Shown: piece after piece, positions 42,871 through 52,439 of the stretch
Numbering within the stretch: the stretch's first letter is position 1
How the letters are laid out: each line of letters opens with the position of its first letter
Origin: Acrocarpospora corrugata
GTDB lineage: Bacteria; Actinomycetota; Actinomycetes; Streptosporangiales; Streptosporangiaceae
Direction: 5' to 3'
DNA: 64,000 nucleotides
Assembly: GCF_009687845.1 (NCBI RefSeq)
Contig: NZ_BLAD01000050.1
Location: forward strand, 104,360-168,359
The notes under the pieces: generated by a model
What the model saw: only the letters and a program-made list of their open reading frames with translations
Database searches by the model: none
Told to the model about the DNA's origin: nothing
Made by a program: the position numbers and the translations under genes

Positions 42871-44994
42871 TCAGGGCGCGGCCAGCCGGCCCGCCTCCTC
42901 CTCGGACAGGTCGCCGAGTTCCGCGGTGATCAGCTCCTCGATCGCGCGGGCCAGGTCGGCGACCGTACGGCGGGTGAACAGGTTGCGGATCGGGACGTCC
43001 AGTTCGATGGTGGCGCGCAGGCGGGCGGCGACCCGGACGGCGATCAGGGAGTGGCCGCCGACGGTGAAGAAGTCGTCGTGGGCGCCGACGCGGTCCAGGC
43101 CGAGGACCTCTGCCCAGATCTCGGCGACCAGGCGCTCCGCGTCGGTGCGGGGTTCGACGTAGGCGGCGGCGCGTTCGGGGACCGGGTCGGGGAGGCTCTT
43201 GCGGTCGACCTTGCCGCTGATGGTGAGCGGCAGGGCAGGGAGGCGGGTCCAGAGGGCGGGCATCATGTACTGCGGCAGGATGCGTTCCAGATGGTCGCGG
43301 AGGTCGGCGATGTCGGCCGCGCCGACGACGTAGCCGAGCAGGATGTCGCCGCGGGCGACCACCGCCGCCTGGTCGACGCCGGGGCAGGTGAGGATGGCGG
43401 CCTCGACCTCGCCGGGTTCGACGCGGAAGCCGCGGACCTTGATCTGGTTGTCCAGGCGGCCGAGGAATTCGAGCTGGCCGTCGGGGCGCCAGCGGGCCCG
43501 GTCGCCGGTCCGGTAGAGGCGGGCGCCGGGCGGGCCGAAGGGGTCGGGGACGAAGCGGTCGGCGGTGAGGTCCTTCCTGCCGTGGTAGCCGCCGGCGACG
43601 CCCGCGCCGCCGATCAGGAGTTCGCCGGCCACGAAGGCGGGGGTGACGCCACCCCGCCGGTCCAGGACGTAGACCTGGGTGTTGGCGATCGGGCGGCCGA
43701 TCCGGGGTTCCGCGGGTTCGGCCGGGACCTCCCAGGTGGTGGACCAGATGGTGGTCTCGGTCGGGCCGTACACGTTGACCAGGCGGTGCAGGCGGGGGCG
43801 CAGGTCGCGGGTGAGCAGATGCCGCGCGGAATAGGCGACGGTGCTCCCGGCGAGTTCTTCGATGGCCTCGGCGGCTGCCGTCAGGCCATGGTCGGCGGGG
43901 ACGGACGTTCGGGGCTGCGCCAGCGCGTCTGTCAGGAGTGACGCGGTTTCCTCGGGGGTCCATCGGGCTTCTGGGAGCCATGAGCCGAGTTTGGCCGCTG
44001 TCAGTCGAGCGCCGTTCTCTGAGCGGTCGAAGCCGTGCGCCAGTACGACCTGCGGAGTTCCGGCCGTCGCCGCCCGGATGAGCGTGCCGATCCCGCCGTG
44101 GTGCAGCACCGCCCCCACCCGTGGCATGACCTGGGGGAACGGCAGCCTGGGGAACCAGCGCATGCCGTCGGGCAACTTCTCGGGGACCAGATCCCGGTGC
44201 CGTACGGCGAGGAGGGCCGGACGCCCGACCAACCGGCACGCCTCGACGGCGACCTCATAGAAGCGGCCATGCAACATCCGGCCGGTGCCGCCAGTGAGCA
44301 ACACCGCGTTCCGGTCGAGGAGTTCGACCGCTTCGGCAGGGAGTTCCGGCAGGTCGGTGTCGTCCCCAAGCGGTGCGCCGGTCAGCCGGACCCGGCGGGG
44401 GGCCGGGGTTCCGGCGCGGTCGAACCACTCGGGCCAGAGGGCGACGTCGAGGTGGGCGGATGCGAACCAGGCCGTCCAGTCGGCCACCGGGGGGAGGCCG
44501 AGGCCGGCGCGGAGGCCGTCCAGGTGGTCGCTCATCGTGCGGGCGTACATGTGGGCGATGCCTCGTTCCGACATGTACTGGATCGGGGTCACCGCCACCC
44601 AGGCGGTCGGCGCGTCCAGGACCTCGCCGGCGAACAGCGTGGAGATCGCGGTGGTGTGCCGGCCGACGAACACCGTCTTTCCTGGGATATATCGGTTGAT
44701 GAGGTGGTTCGTTTCGAAGGTGATCTGGTCGAAGAGGTGGTTGCGTTCGTAGTACGCGCGCCAGCGTTCCAGGCCGGAGGCCAGCAGTGGCGGGGTGTCC
44801 GCCAGGTTGCGGTCGTACTCCTCCGCGGTGTCGATGGGGGTGAACGTCATCCCGGACTGTTCGACGATCGGGGCGAAAGGTGCGTGGGTGAGGATCTCCA
44901 CCTCGTGGCCGCGGCCCTGGAGCACCCGGCCGAGGGCCACGAACGGCAGCACGTCGCCGTGGCTGCCGTGGGTGGACATGATCACCCTTGCCAC
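42871..44994 (-). CDS. Chimera: MGT-type glycosyltransferase fused to the C-terminal part of an NRPS adenylation domain plus PCP
   Basis: 707 aa from GTG 44994 (GGAAGGA 6 nt upstream), overlapping the PCP gene by 13 nt. Residues 1-381 form an apparently complete GT1/MGT glycosyltransferase (STHGSHGDVLPFVALGRVL at the N-terminus, VLHHGGIGTLIRAATAGTPQ near 300). From about 400 the sequence becomes an adenylation domain starting at core A5 (NVYGPTETT) with A7 (YRTGD), A8 (GRLDNQIKVRGFRVEPGEVE) and A10 (SGKVDRKSLP). A1-A4, including the ATP P-loop and most of the substrate pocket, are absent. A PCP with GGHSL (Ser649) ends it. Either an internal deletion fused two genes or the A fragment is a docking or dormant module. 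Confidence 0.85.
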   Translation of the reverse strand: MARVIMSTHGSHGDVLPFVALGRVLQGRGHEVEILTHAPFAPIVEQSGMTFTPIDTAEEYDRNLADTPPLLASGLERWRAYYERNHLFDQITFETNHLINRYIPGKTVFVGRHTTAISTLFAGEVLDAPTAWVAVTPIQYMSERGIAHMYARTMSDHLDGLRAGLGLPPVADWTAWFASAHLDVALWPEWFDRAGTPAPRRVRLTGAPLGDDTDLPELPAEAVELLDRNAVLLTGGTGRMLHGRFYEVAVEACRLVGRPALLAVRHRDLVPEKLPDGMRWFPRLPFPQVMPRVGAVLHHGGIGTLIRAATAGTPQVVLAHGFDRSENGARLTAAKLGSWLPEARWTPEETASLLTDALAQPRTSVPADHGLTAAAEAIEELAGSTVAYSARHLLTRDLRPRLHRLVNVYGPTETTIWSTTWEVPAEPAEPRIGRPIANTQVYVLDRRGGVTPAFVAGELLIGGAGVAGGYHGRKDLTADRFVPDPFGPPGARLYRTGDRARWRPDGQLEFLGRLDNQIKVRGFRVEPGEVEAAILTCPGVDQAAVVARGDILLGYVVGAADIADLRDHLERILPQYMMPALWTRLPALPLTISGKVDRKSLPDPVPERAAAYVEPRTDAERLVAEIWAEVLGLDRVGAHDDFFTVGGHSLIAVRVAARLRATIELDVPIRNLFTRRTVADLARAIEELITAELGDLSEEEAGRLAAP

Positions 44995-45344
44995 GTGCGG
45001 TCCTTCCCGCCCAGCAGCGCCCTGATCTCCCCGCCCGGCAGCCGGTCCACTTCCGCCAGCAGCCCGGCGACGTCCTCCAGCTCGTCCTCCAGCTCGTCCT
45101 CCAGCTCGTCCTCCAGCTCGTCCTCCAGGGACTGCTCGATCGCGCGGGCCGCGCCCGCGACGGTCAGGTCTCCCGCGAACAGCACTTCGATCGGCAGCGC
45201 GGCCCCGAACTCGCTCTCCACCCGGGCCAGGAACTGCACCATCGCGAGCGACTGCCCGCCCAGGTCGAAGAAGTCGTCCTCCGGCGAAGTGACGGGAACC
45301 CCGAGGATCTCGCTCCAGAGCCGCATGACCTGCTGTTCGTTCAC
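44982..45344 (-). CDS. Free-standing peptidyl/acyl carrier protein with acidic (EDEL)n tail
   Basis: 120 aa from GTG 45344, immediately after the NRPS stop TAA, with GGAGG 5 nt upstream. The carrier domain has FFDLGGQSLAMVQFLARV (phosphopantetheine Ser in GGQS). Behind it an EDEL tetrapeptide is repeated four times (12-bp DNA repeat), then VAGLLAEVDRLPGGEI. The tail would be a rigid acidic helix that may dock partner enzymes. It may carry the substrate for the glycosyltransferase encoded next; inference. Confidence 0.85.
   Translation of the reverse strand: MNEQQVMRLWSEILGVPVTSPEDDFFDLGGQSLAMVQFLARVESEFGAALPIEVLFAGDLTVAGAARAIEQSLEDELEDELEDELEDELEDVAGLLAEVDRLPGGEIRALLGGKDRTWQG
45073..45128. 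repeat. 12-bp in-frame tandem repeat coding for (EDEL)n
   Basis: TCCTCCAGCTCG occurs four times in a row from 45073, then a partial copy. Being in frame and 12 bp long, changes in copy number would lengthen or shorten the acidic tail without frameshift. Confidence 0.9.
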
Positions 45345-48300
45345 TTATTCCTCCGTGCTGCGCGATTTGGTACGAAGTACTTCGAACCCGAGGACGTCAT
45401 CCGGGATGGCGTCGGGAACCGCGTAGTCGAAGTTCCACAGGCCCTTCATCCGGGTGCCCACCAGCACGGTGGCGGCCATCACCAGGGCGAAGAGGATGTA
45501 CATGAACGCGATCCCGCGGCCTTCGCCGGTGCCGATCACGACGCCGACGGTGTCCGCGAGCAGGCCGCCGGGGAGGAACATCGGCTCGAACAAGGCGGTT
45601 CCGTAGGGGGCGACCAGGCCGTAGCCGATCGGGAGGGTGGAGAAGGCGATCAGCTGGTTGAGGGCGAAGACGCGGCCGTGGAAACGCTGGGGGACCTTGA
45701 CCTGGATGATCGTGGCGTAGATGCCGTTGAGGATGGTGAGCGCGGCGAACATGCCGAAGATGCCGACGGCGATCGGGGCGAGATGCTCCTGGAGGCCGAC
45801 GACGAAGGCGAAGCAGGCCAGGACCAGCGTCGCGGTGAGCTGGCCGCGCATCCGCATTCTGCGGGGGCCGCCCCAGAAGGTCATCGTCAGGCCGCCGAGG
45901 AAGATCCCCAGGCCGCCGAAGAAGGTGACTCTGCCGACGTCGCCCAGTTCCGCGAAGGACAGGATGAGCGGGGAGATCAGCAGGAACAGCGGCGACATGA
46001 ACAGGTTCACCACGGCGAAGAACAGCAGCATGCGGCGGATGCCGAGATGTCCCCAGGTGTAGCGGAAGCCCTCAACCATCTCGGTGAGGACGCTCTCCCG
46101 GCGCTTCCACGGCATCGTCTTCGGGAATTTGATGAACAGGACGACGAGGATGGCGACCGTGTAGCTGGCCACGTCGATGGCGAGAATGCCACCCAGCCCG
46201 ACCACCGACAGCAGCCCCGCGGCGGCCAGCGGCACCACCAGCTGAGCGACGCCGGTGGCCATGCCGACCACTCCGTTGGCGTGCCCGAGATACCGCTTCG
46301 GAACCAGCTGCGGAATCGCCGAACTGTACGCCACCCGCTGGAACGTGAGCGCTATCGAAAGCGTCACCAGCAGCGGATAGATATGCCAGATCTCCAGATT
46401 CCCGGTCCACACCAGCAGCCCCAGCACGAGCTGCGTCGACCCCGCCGCCACATCACTGACGATCAGAACCACCCGCCGGTTGAACCGGTCGACCACGGTC
46501 CCCGCCAGCGGCGCCACCACCAGCCCCGGCACCAGCCCCAGCACCGAGAACAGCGCGAAGTTCGCCAGCGACCCAGTGGTCAGATAAATCCAGATCGGAA
46601 TCGCGAACTCGGTCAACGCCGACCCGGTCATCGAAACCAACTGCCCCACGGCCAACACAAGGAACCGCCGCATACTCGGCGCCGGCCCTCCTGCTCCCGG
46701 AATCCCCACCGCCGGGTTACTCGCCGCTATCCGGCGCCGTTTGCGTAAGCGCCGCTCCTCGCCGTACCGGCGCCAAGAGTGACCGGCGCGCCCGCGACCA
46801 TTCAGGTCAGGATTTCCAGTGGTCCCCGAGTAAGACACCGCGGTCTGTCCAGAGCCCGCGGTTCTGTCAACGGTGTCGGTGTCGTTCACCGCCGCGCGCC
46901 CAGAACCCGCAGCCCCGGCAATGGTTCCGGTGTTGTTCACCACGGCGAGGCCGGAGTTCGCAGTGCCGTCGGCGGTGTTGGTGTCGTGGAGTTTGGAGAT
47001 GCCCTCTAGCCACCAGGTTTGGGTTTCTGAGTGGTGTTCGAGGGGGGCGGTGTTGCCGGTGGAGAGGGCGGGGTGGGTGGTGGTGATGATGGTGGCTAGT
47101 TCTTGGGCTCGGTATTTGAGGAAGTAGTGGGCGGCTTCGTCGAGGACTACGCAGGCGGCTACTGGGGAGAGGCAGTGCCATTCGCGGTAGCGCTCTTGGT
47201 AGAACTCGACGACGGGGTCGCGTTCGCCGGCTACCGCGATTACCGGGGAGGAGAGGAGGGGGGCGCCTTCTTCGAAGAGGTGGGCGAAGTAGCGTTCGGC
47301 TTCTCGGGTGCCTCGGCGGCGGTTGCGGACGATTAGTTGGAGTTCGGCTTGTTCGAATTCGGAGACGTCCAGGCCGGCGGCGACGAGGCCGTTGATGCGG
47401 GCCTGGTCGCCGCCGATGTCTTCGAGCCATTCGGAGAAGCGGGCGACGGGGCCGCGCGGGCGGGCGAAGGGAAAGACGCCGCCCAGGTAGATGGCTTCGA
47501 CGGGGCGGCCGGCCGATTCGAGGCGGCGGGCGATTTCGGCGCAGAGGGTGGTGCCGACGCCGCAGTGGCCGTACAGGACGATCGGGCCCTGGACGGTGGT
47601 GAGGATTTCGGCGGCGCAGGCTTCGGCGACGTCGAGGAGGGCCTGGGGTTCTTCGCCGATCTCGTGGCCGGGGACGGCGATGGAGTGCAGGGCCCAGTCG
47701 GCGGGCAGGGCGTCGGCGAGGGGTTTGTAGATGATGGCGCTGCCGCCGCCGTAGGGGGCGCAGATCACGGAGGCGGTGGTCGGGCGGGCGGGGGTGAGGC
47801 GGTGCAGGAGGCCGGCTGAGCCGTCGCCGCCGGATTCGACCAGATGGGCAAGTTCGCGGACGGTGGGGTGCTTGAAGAGTTCCATCAGGGTGACCGGATG
47901 GTCGGCTTTGCGCATCCGGGCGACGACCTGCATGGCGAGCAGGGAGTGGCCGCCGAGGTCGAAGAAGTCGTCCAGGACGCCGACGCGTTCCAGGCCGAGG
48001 ACGGCGGCCCAGATGGCGGCGATGGTCTCTTCGACGGGGGTTCCCGGCGGGGTCATCGCGCCCTCGTCGGGGCGGGCGTCGTCGGGGTCGGGGAGGGCGG
48101 CGCGGTCGACCTTGCCGTGGGATTTGAGGGGCAGCTGGTCGAGCCAGGTGTAGCGGACGGGGACCATGTAGTCGGGGAGCCGCTGCTTGAGCCAGGTCCG
48201 TAGCTCGGGGGTGGGCAGCGGGTCGGCGCCGACCAGGTAGGCGACCAGGCGTTGGTCGCGGAGTTCGACGACGGCCTGGGCGATGGCGGGGTGTTCGGCC

Positions 48301-50963
48301 AGGACGGTTTCGACTTCGGCGAGTTCGACGCGGTAGCCGCGGACCTTGACCTGGAGGTCGCGGCGGCCGAGGAATTCGAGCACGCCGTCGTGGGACCAGC
48401 GGCCGAGGTCGCCGGTGCGGTACATGCGGGCGCCCGCGGAGCCATACGGGTCGGGGAGGAACTTGTCGGCGGTGAGCGCGGGACGGCCGAGGTAGCCGCG
48501 CGCGAGCCGGTCGCCGCCCAGATAGATCTCGCCGGGGACGCCGGCGGGGACGGGGCGCATGCGCTCGTCGAGGACATATACCCGCGCGCCGGGGAGTGGG
48601 CGGCCGATGGGCAAGCTGGACTGGCTGTCGACGCGTTGGGCGGGGACCCGGTGGGTGGTGACGCCGACCGTGGTCTCGGTGGGGCCGTAATGGTTGACGA
48701 CCGCGCAGCGTCTGGCGGCGGCCAGTTCGCTCGCCCAGCCGATGGTGGAGGCTTCGCCGCCAAGGATCAGGAGCTTGGCGGGTAGCAGGTCGGCGGGGTC
48801 GGCTTCGGCCAGGAGTGCGGCCAGATGCGACGGGGTGATCTTCAGATAGTCCGGCTTAGTCCGCCCGAAATATTCACATAAATCGGGCGCGGCCGTCTTC
48901 GGCGGAATCAGATGCAGCGTGCCACCGGTCATCAGCGACAGATAGAAGATCGTGACCCCGAAGTCGAACGCCAGCGACTGCGGCAACGCGAACACGCCAC
49001 CCGCTTCGACACCGAAGCGCTCGTGCACGCCCGCCAGGTAGACCAGCACCTCCCGGTGCTGCACCGCGACCCCCTTGGGCCGCCCGGTCGTCCCGGAGGT
49101 ATAGATCACATACGCCAGATCACTTGGCGTGGCCCCGCTCTCCACAGGAGTATCCGGCCATCCGTCCCCATCCGGCGTGATCTCCGTCGTCCCACCCGGA
49201 AGGGACCGTTCCGTAACCGAGATACGAATTCCCGCATCACCGATCATGTAAGCGAGCCGATCGTCCGGCTGCTCAGGATCCAGCGGCACATAAGCCGCCC
49301 CCGCCTTGAGCACCCCGAGCAACGCCACAGCCAGCTCCGCCGACTGCTCCAGACACACCGCGACCCGATCCCCCGGCCGCACCCCCAGCTCCCGCAGCCG
49401 ATGCGCGAGCTGATTCCCCCGCCGATCCAGTTCGGTATAGGTCAGCACCCGCGAGTCGAAAACAACCGCAGGACTGTCCCGCCGAACCAGAACCTCATGC
49501 AGCAGCCCGCTCTCCAGCGACCGCGGCGCCGACGACGACCCCAGCGCGAGCACATGCGCCCGCTCCTCCGCCGGCACCCACTCCAGCTCCGACAGCCGCG
49601 TATACGGATCATCCATCGCCGACCGCAGCAACGCCCCCAGCGCCGCCGCCATCCTGGCGACCGTCTCCTCCCGGAACAGATCCGTATTGAAGATGAAAAG
49701 CCCGTCGAACTCCTCGTTCCCCTCCCACAGATACAGCGCCAGATCGAACCTGCTCACCGCGATGTCGGCCCCGAACGACGACACGTCCAGCCCGAGCGTG
49801 CCCGCGTCGTCCGGCACGTAGTTCTGCAGCGCGAACATCACCTGGAACACCGCCGACCGGCTGACGTCCCGCTCCACCTTCAGCTCGTTGACCAGCTGGT
49901 CGAACGGCAACTCCTGGTGCGCGTACGCGTCCAGGCAGGCGTCCCGTACCCGGATCAGGAACTCGGCGAAGGACGGATCGCCGGACAGATCCGCCCGCAT
50001 GGCCAGGGTGTTGACGAACATCCCCGCCATCCCGTCCAGCTCGGGCAGCCCGCGCCCGCTCACCGGACTCCCGACGGCGAAGTCCCGCTGCCCCGACCAC
50101 CGCGCCAGCAGCACCTGCAGCGCGGCCAGCAGCACCATGTACGGCGTCGCCCCGTGACTCGCGCTCAACGCGCTGATCGCCCCGCCGACCCGCGCGTCCA
50201 GATGGAACTTGAAGTCCCGCCCGACGGTCGTCTGCTCGGCCGGCCGGGGGAAGTCGGTGGGCAGTTCCAGCGGCGGCACCCCGGCCAGCCGCTCCCGCCA
50301 GAAGTCCAGATCCCGCTGGTACGCCGGAGTGCCCTCGCGCGCCCGCTGCCAGATCGAGTGATCGCCGTACTGCACGGCCAGCGGCCGGAGCGGCGACTCC
50401 CGCCCGTCCCGGAACGCGGCGTGCAGCGTGATCAGCTCACGCAGCAGGATCTCCCCCGACCACCCGTCGGTGATCGAGTGGTGCGCGGCCAGCAGCAGCA
50501 CATGGTCGTCGGCCGCCCGGCGGATCAGCAGCACCCGCAGCAGCCCACCGGCGGCCAGGTCGAAGGTCCTGCCCAGCTCCGCACTGATCAGGGCCCGCGC
50601 GGCCGCGTCGGAGTCGGCGTGCTCCAGCCGGAACCCGCTGGACGGCTCGTCGTCGATGATCAGGCTCGGCAGCCCGTCATCGGAGGTCACGAACCGCATC
50701 CGCAGGCTCTCGTGCCGCCGCGTCACCTCCGCGACCGCCCGCTCGAACGCGTCGGCGTCCAGCTCGCCACCGAGCCGGACCATGAACGGGATGGTGTACG
50801 CCGTGCTGCCAGGCCGGTACTGCTCCAGGAACCATAATCGCTCCTGCGCGTGCGAGAGCGGCGGTGTCGTGCCAGGTGGGCGGGGGGTGATGGTGGTCGC
50901 CGCGGTTCTGCGCTGGAGACGCTGGGCGAGGAGAGCCTGCTTGGCGGGGGAGAGACTGGTCAC
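45345..50963 (-). CDS. NRPS C-A-PCP-TE protein with fused MFS transporter
   Basis: About 1,872 aa from GTG 50963 (GGAG 5 nt upstream); upstream in-frame codons to 51098 are unlike NRPS. Order: condensation domain (LSHAQERLWFLEQYRPGSTA; catalytic HHSITDG at 161-167), adenylation domain (VIYTSGTTGRPKGVA, HYGPTETT, YRTGD, GKVDR) and PCP (FFDLGGHSLLAMQVV). A thioesterase has Cys1134 in YGHCGVG instead of Ser, with Asp in AGERDPV and His in DEAAHYFL. A low-complexity Thr/Asp/Gly/Asn linker leads to a 12-helix MFS domain (about 1430-1850; APLAGTVVDRFNRRVVLI). The specificity residues, aligned by eye, read roughly D-F-T-S-I-G-H-V-G-K, nearest to Asp/Asn-type codes; low confidence. One protein would load, condense, release and export a product. 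Confidence 0.88.
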   Translation of the reverse strand: MTSLSPAKQALLAQRLQRRTAATTITPRPPGTTPPLSHAQERLWFLEQYRPGSTAYTIPFMVRLGGELDADAFERAVAEVTRRHESLRMRFVTSDDGLPSLIIDDEPSSGFRLEHADSDAAARALISAELGRTFDLAAGGLLRVLLIRRAADDHVLLLAAHHSITDGWSGEILLRELITLHAAFRDGRESPLRPLAVQYGDHSIWQRAREGTPAYQRDLDFWRERLAGVPPLELPTDFPRPAEQTTVGRDFKFHLDARVGGAISALSASHGATPYMVLLAALQVLLARWSGQRDFAVGSPVSGRGLPELDGMAGMFVNTLAMRADLSGDPSFAEFLIRVRDACLDAYAHQELPFDQLVNELKVERDVSRSAVFQVMFALQNYVPDDAGTLGLDVSSFGADIAVSRFDLALYLWEGNEEFDGLFIFNTDLFREETVARMAAALGALLRSAMDDPYTRLSELEWVPAEERAHVLALGSSSAPRSLESGLLHEVLVRRDSPAVVFDSRVLTYTELDRRGNQLAHRLRELGVRPGDRVAVCLEQSAELAVALLGVLKAGAAYVPLDPEQPDDRLAYMIGDAGIRISVTERSLPGGTTEITPDGDGWPDTPVESGATPSDLAYVIYTSGTTGRPKGVAVQHREVLVYLAGVHERFGVEAGGVFALPQSLAFDFGVTIFYLSLMTGGTLHLIPPKTAAPDLCEYFGRTKPDYLKITPSHLAALLAEADPADLLPAKLLILGGEASTIGWASELAAARRCAVVNHYGPTETTVGVTTHRVPAQRVDSQSSLPIGRPLPGARVYVLDERMRPVPAGVPGEIYLGGDRLARGYLGRPALTADKFLPDPYGSAGARMYRTGDLGRWSHDGVLEFLGRRDLQVKVRGYRVELAEVETVLAEHPAIAQAVVELRDQRLVAYLVGADPLPTPELRTWLKQRLPDYMVPVRYTWLDQLPLKSHGKVDRAALPDPDDARPDEGAMTPPGTPVEETIAAIWAAVLGLERVGVLDDFFDLGGHSLLAMQVVARMRKADHPVTLMELFKHPTVRELAHLVESGGDGSAGLLHRLTPARPTTASVICAPYGGGSAIIYKPLADALPADWALHSIAVPGHEIGEEPQALLDVAEACAAEILTTVQGPIVLYGHCGVGTTLCAEIARRLESAGRPVEAIYLGGVFPFARPRGPVARFSEWLEDIGGDQARINGLVAAGLDVSEFEQAELQLIVRNRRRGTREAERYFAHLFEEGAPLLSSPVIAVAGERDPVVEFYQERYREWHCLSPVAACVVLDEAAHYFLKYRAQELATIITTTHPALSTGNTAPLEHHSETQTWWLEGISKLHDTNTADGTANSGLAVVNNTGTIAGAAGSGRAAVNDTDTVDRTAGSGQTAVSYSGTTGNPDLNGRGRAGHSWRRYGEERRLRKRRRIAASNPAVGIPGAGGPAPSMRRFLVLAVGQLVSMTGSALTEFAIPIWIYLTTGSLANFALFSVLGLVPGLVVAPLAGTVVDRFNRRVVLIVSDVAAGSTQLVLGLLVWTGNLEIWHIYPLLVTLSIALTFQRVAYSSAIPQLVPKRYLGHANGVVGMATGVAQLVVPLAAAGLLSVVGLGGILAIDVASYTVAILVVLFIKFPKTMPWKRRESVLTEMVEGFRYTWGHLGIRRMLLFFAVVNLFMSPLFLLISPLILSFAELGDVGRVTFFGGLGIFLGGLTMTFWGGPRRMRMRGQLTATLVLACFAFVVGLQEHLAPIAVGIFGMFAALTILNGIYATIIQVKVPQRFHGRVFALNQLIAFSTLPIGYGLVAPYGTALFEPMFLPGGLLADTVGVVIGTGEGRGIAFMYILFALVMAATVLVGTRMKGLWNFDYAVPDAIPDDVLGFEVLRTKSRSTEE

Positions 50964-51419
50964 AAGTGCTCCGGGTGAGTTGGTTCTTCGCGCTGCGTCG
51001 TCATTCCCAGGGGTGCCGGTCCCTAAAAGGGAGGTAATCCCCACGGACAACACGAACCCGCGTTCCCCGTTCTCTGGTTCGAATGGGAACGCTCCCACGC
51101 CACTGGCAGGCTAGGTTTCGACGCATACATTGGTCAAGCTTGCACACATATTTCATTACGATTCATGACTTATCGGTCATGTCAAGGAATTGGCCTGCAC
51201 TTTTGCCCGGAAAACAGTGTGAGGCGGCGAAAAGCCTTGACACGCCGGAGCGGCGGCCGACCGCTTTACACGGCTTTACGGCAGGTCAGGGCAGCTGTTG
51301 GCACCCGAGCCGACGCCGGAGTGACGAACTATCCAGATCCGGATTTTAACCACCATGTCGACTCTCCTCGGGACTTCACGGGGAGTAGTTAAACATGTCG
51401 TCATGGTGAGGGGATTCGG
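50964..51419. promoter_or_regulatory. Divergent control region of the NRPS operon and deacetylase gene
   Basis: 456 bp without a convincing gene. It is richer in A+T than its surroundings around 51120-51190. Two palindromes are present: CAAGCTTG (51135-51142) and CATGAC-ttatcg-GTCATG (51164-51181), possible operator sites for the NRPS operon. Confidence 0.4.
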
Positions 51420-52439
51420 ATGAGAACCGTAGTACTGATAGCTGGATTGGCCGTCCTGGCGGGCTGTGGCACGCACGGGGCAACCACGCAGGCGAAGCCC
51501 GCCAAAGCGCCGGTGAACCCCGCCACCGCCAAGGCGATGAACGCCGCCAAGGCCAAGGCCGTCAAGGCCAACGAACTGGGCCAGATCCCGGTGCTGATGT
51601 ACCACCGGGTGATCGAGCACCCCGGCACCCAGGATGACCGCACGCCCGCCCAGTTCCGTACCGAACTGGAGCGCCTGGCCAAGGAGAACTACGTCCCGGT
51701 CACCGCCGCGGAGTACGTCACCGGGAAGATCGACATCCCGGCCGGCAAACACCCCGTGGTGCTGACCTTCGACGACTCCTCGCCGTCCCAGCTCACGCTG
51801 AGCAACGACGGCACGCCACTGCCGAACACCGCCGTGGCGATCATGAGAGAGGTCGCCGCCAAACACCCCGGTTTCCGCCCGATCGGGACGTTCTATGTCA
51901 CGCGCGACATGTTCGGCAAGCCGGACAAGATCGAGCAGGAGCAGCTCATCTCCTGGCTCAAGACCAACGGCTTCGACATCGGCAACCACACCAAGGACCA
52001 CCTGAACCTGGCCGGCAAGCCCAAGGAGGCCGTGGTCGACGAGGTGGTGGCCGGCCACACGCTGATCACCTCCCTGCAGGGGCCCCCGCCGGTCACGATC
52101 GCCCTGCCGTACGGCAACCAGCCGCGCGACAAGGACTGGGCGCTCAAGGGCAAGAAGGGCGCGGTGGCCTACAACTACGGCGGCGTGTTCCTGGCCGGGT
52201 ACACGCCCGCGCAGTCCCCGTTCAGCAAGGAGTTCGACCCGGTGGGCATCCCGCGGATCAGGTCGATGGACAAGAAGGGCGACTGCGCCAAGTTCTGCTC
52301 CACGGCGTGGCTGGACTGGCTCCAGGCCAACCCCACCGAGCGTTACACCTCGGACGGCGACGTCCGGACGGTCGCCGTGCCGAAGTTCCAGCAGCCGATG
52401 GTGTCGGCGAAGTTCGCGACCCGTGCGCTGCCGTACTAG
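51420..52439 (+). CDS. Polysaccharide deacetylase (NodB-type) lipoprotein
   Basis: 339 aa. Lipobox LAVLAGC, then a Lys/Ala-rich linker. The NodB domain has PVLMYHRVIE, VLTFDDSSPSQ (catalytic Asp and metal Asp) and IGNHTKDHLNL (metal His pair), plus ALPYGNQPRDKDW (motif 3). It probably deacetylates N-acetylated cell-wall or extracellular polysaccharide at the membrane surface. Its stop overlaps that of the convergent YiaA/B gene. Confidence 0.9.
   Translation: MRTVVLIAGLAVLAGCGTHGATTQAKPAKAPVNPATAKAMNAAKAKAVKANELGQIPVLMYHRVIEHPGTQDDRTPAQFRTELERLAKENYVPVTAAEYVTGKIDIPAGKHPVVLTFDDSSPSQLTLSNDGTPLPNTAVAIMREVAAKHPGFRPIGTFYVTRDMFGKPDKIEQEQLISWLKTNGFDIGNHTKDHLNLAGKPKEAVVDEVVAGHTLITSLQGPPPVTIALPYGNQPRDKDWALKGKKGAVAYNYGGVFLAGYTPAQSPFSKEFDPVGIPRIRSMDKKGDCAKFCSTAWLDWLQANPTERYTSDGDVRTVAVPKFQQPMVSAKFATRALPY

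Noticed and set aside
45073..45128. CRISPR or VNTR of non-coding nature
   Set aside because: The repeat is in frame within the carrier-protein gene and encodes EDEL units.
51083..51392. Small plus-strand frames in the NRPS/deacetylase gap
   Set aside because: No ribosome-binding site, no family resemblance and they cross the palindromic control region.
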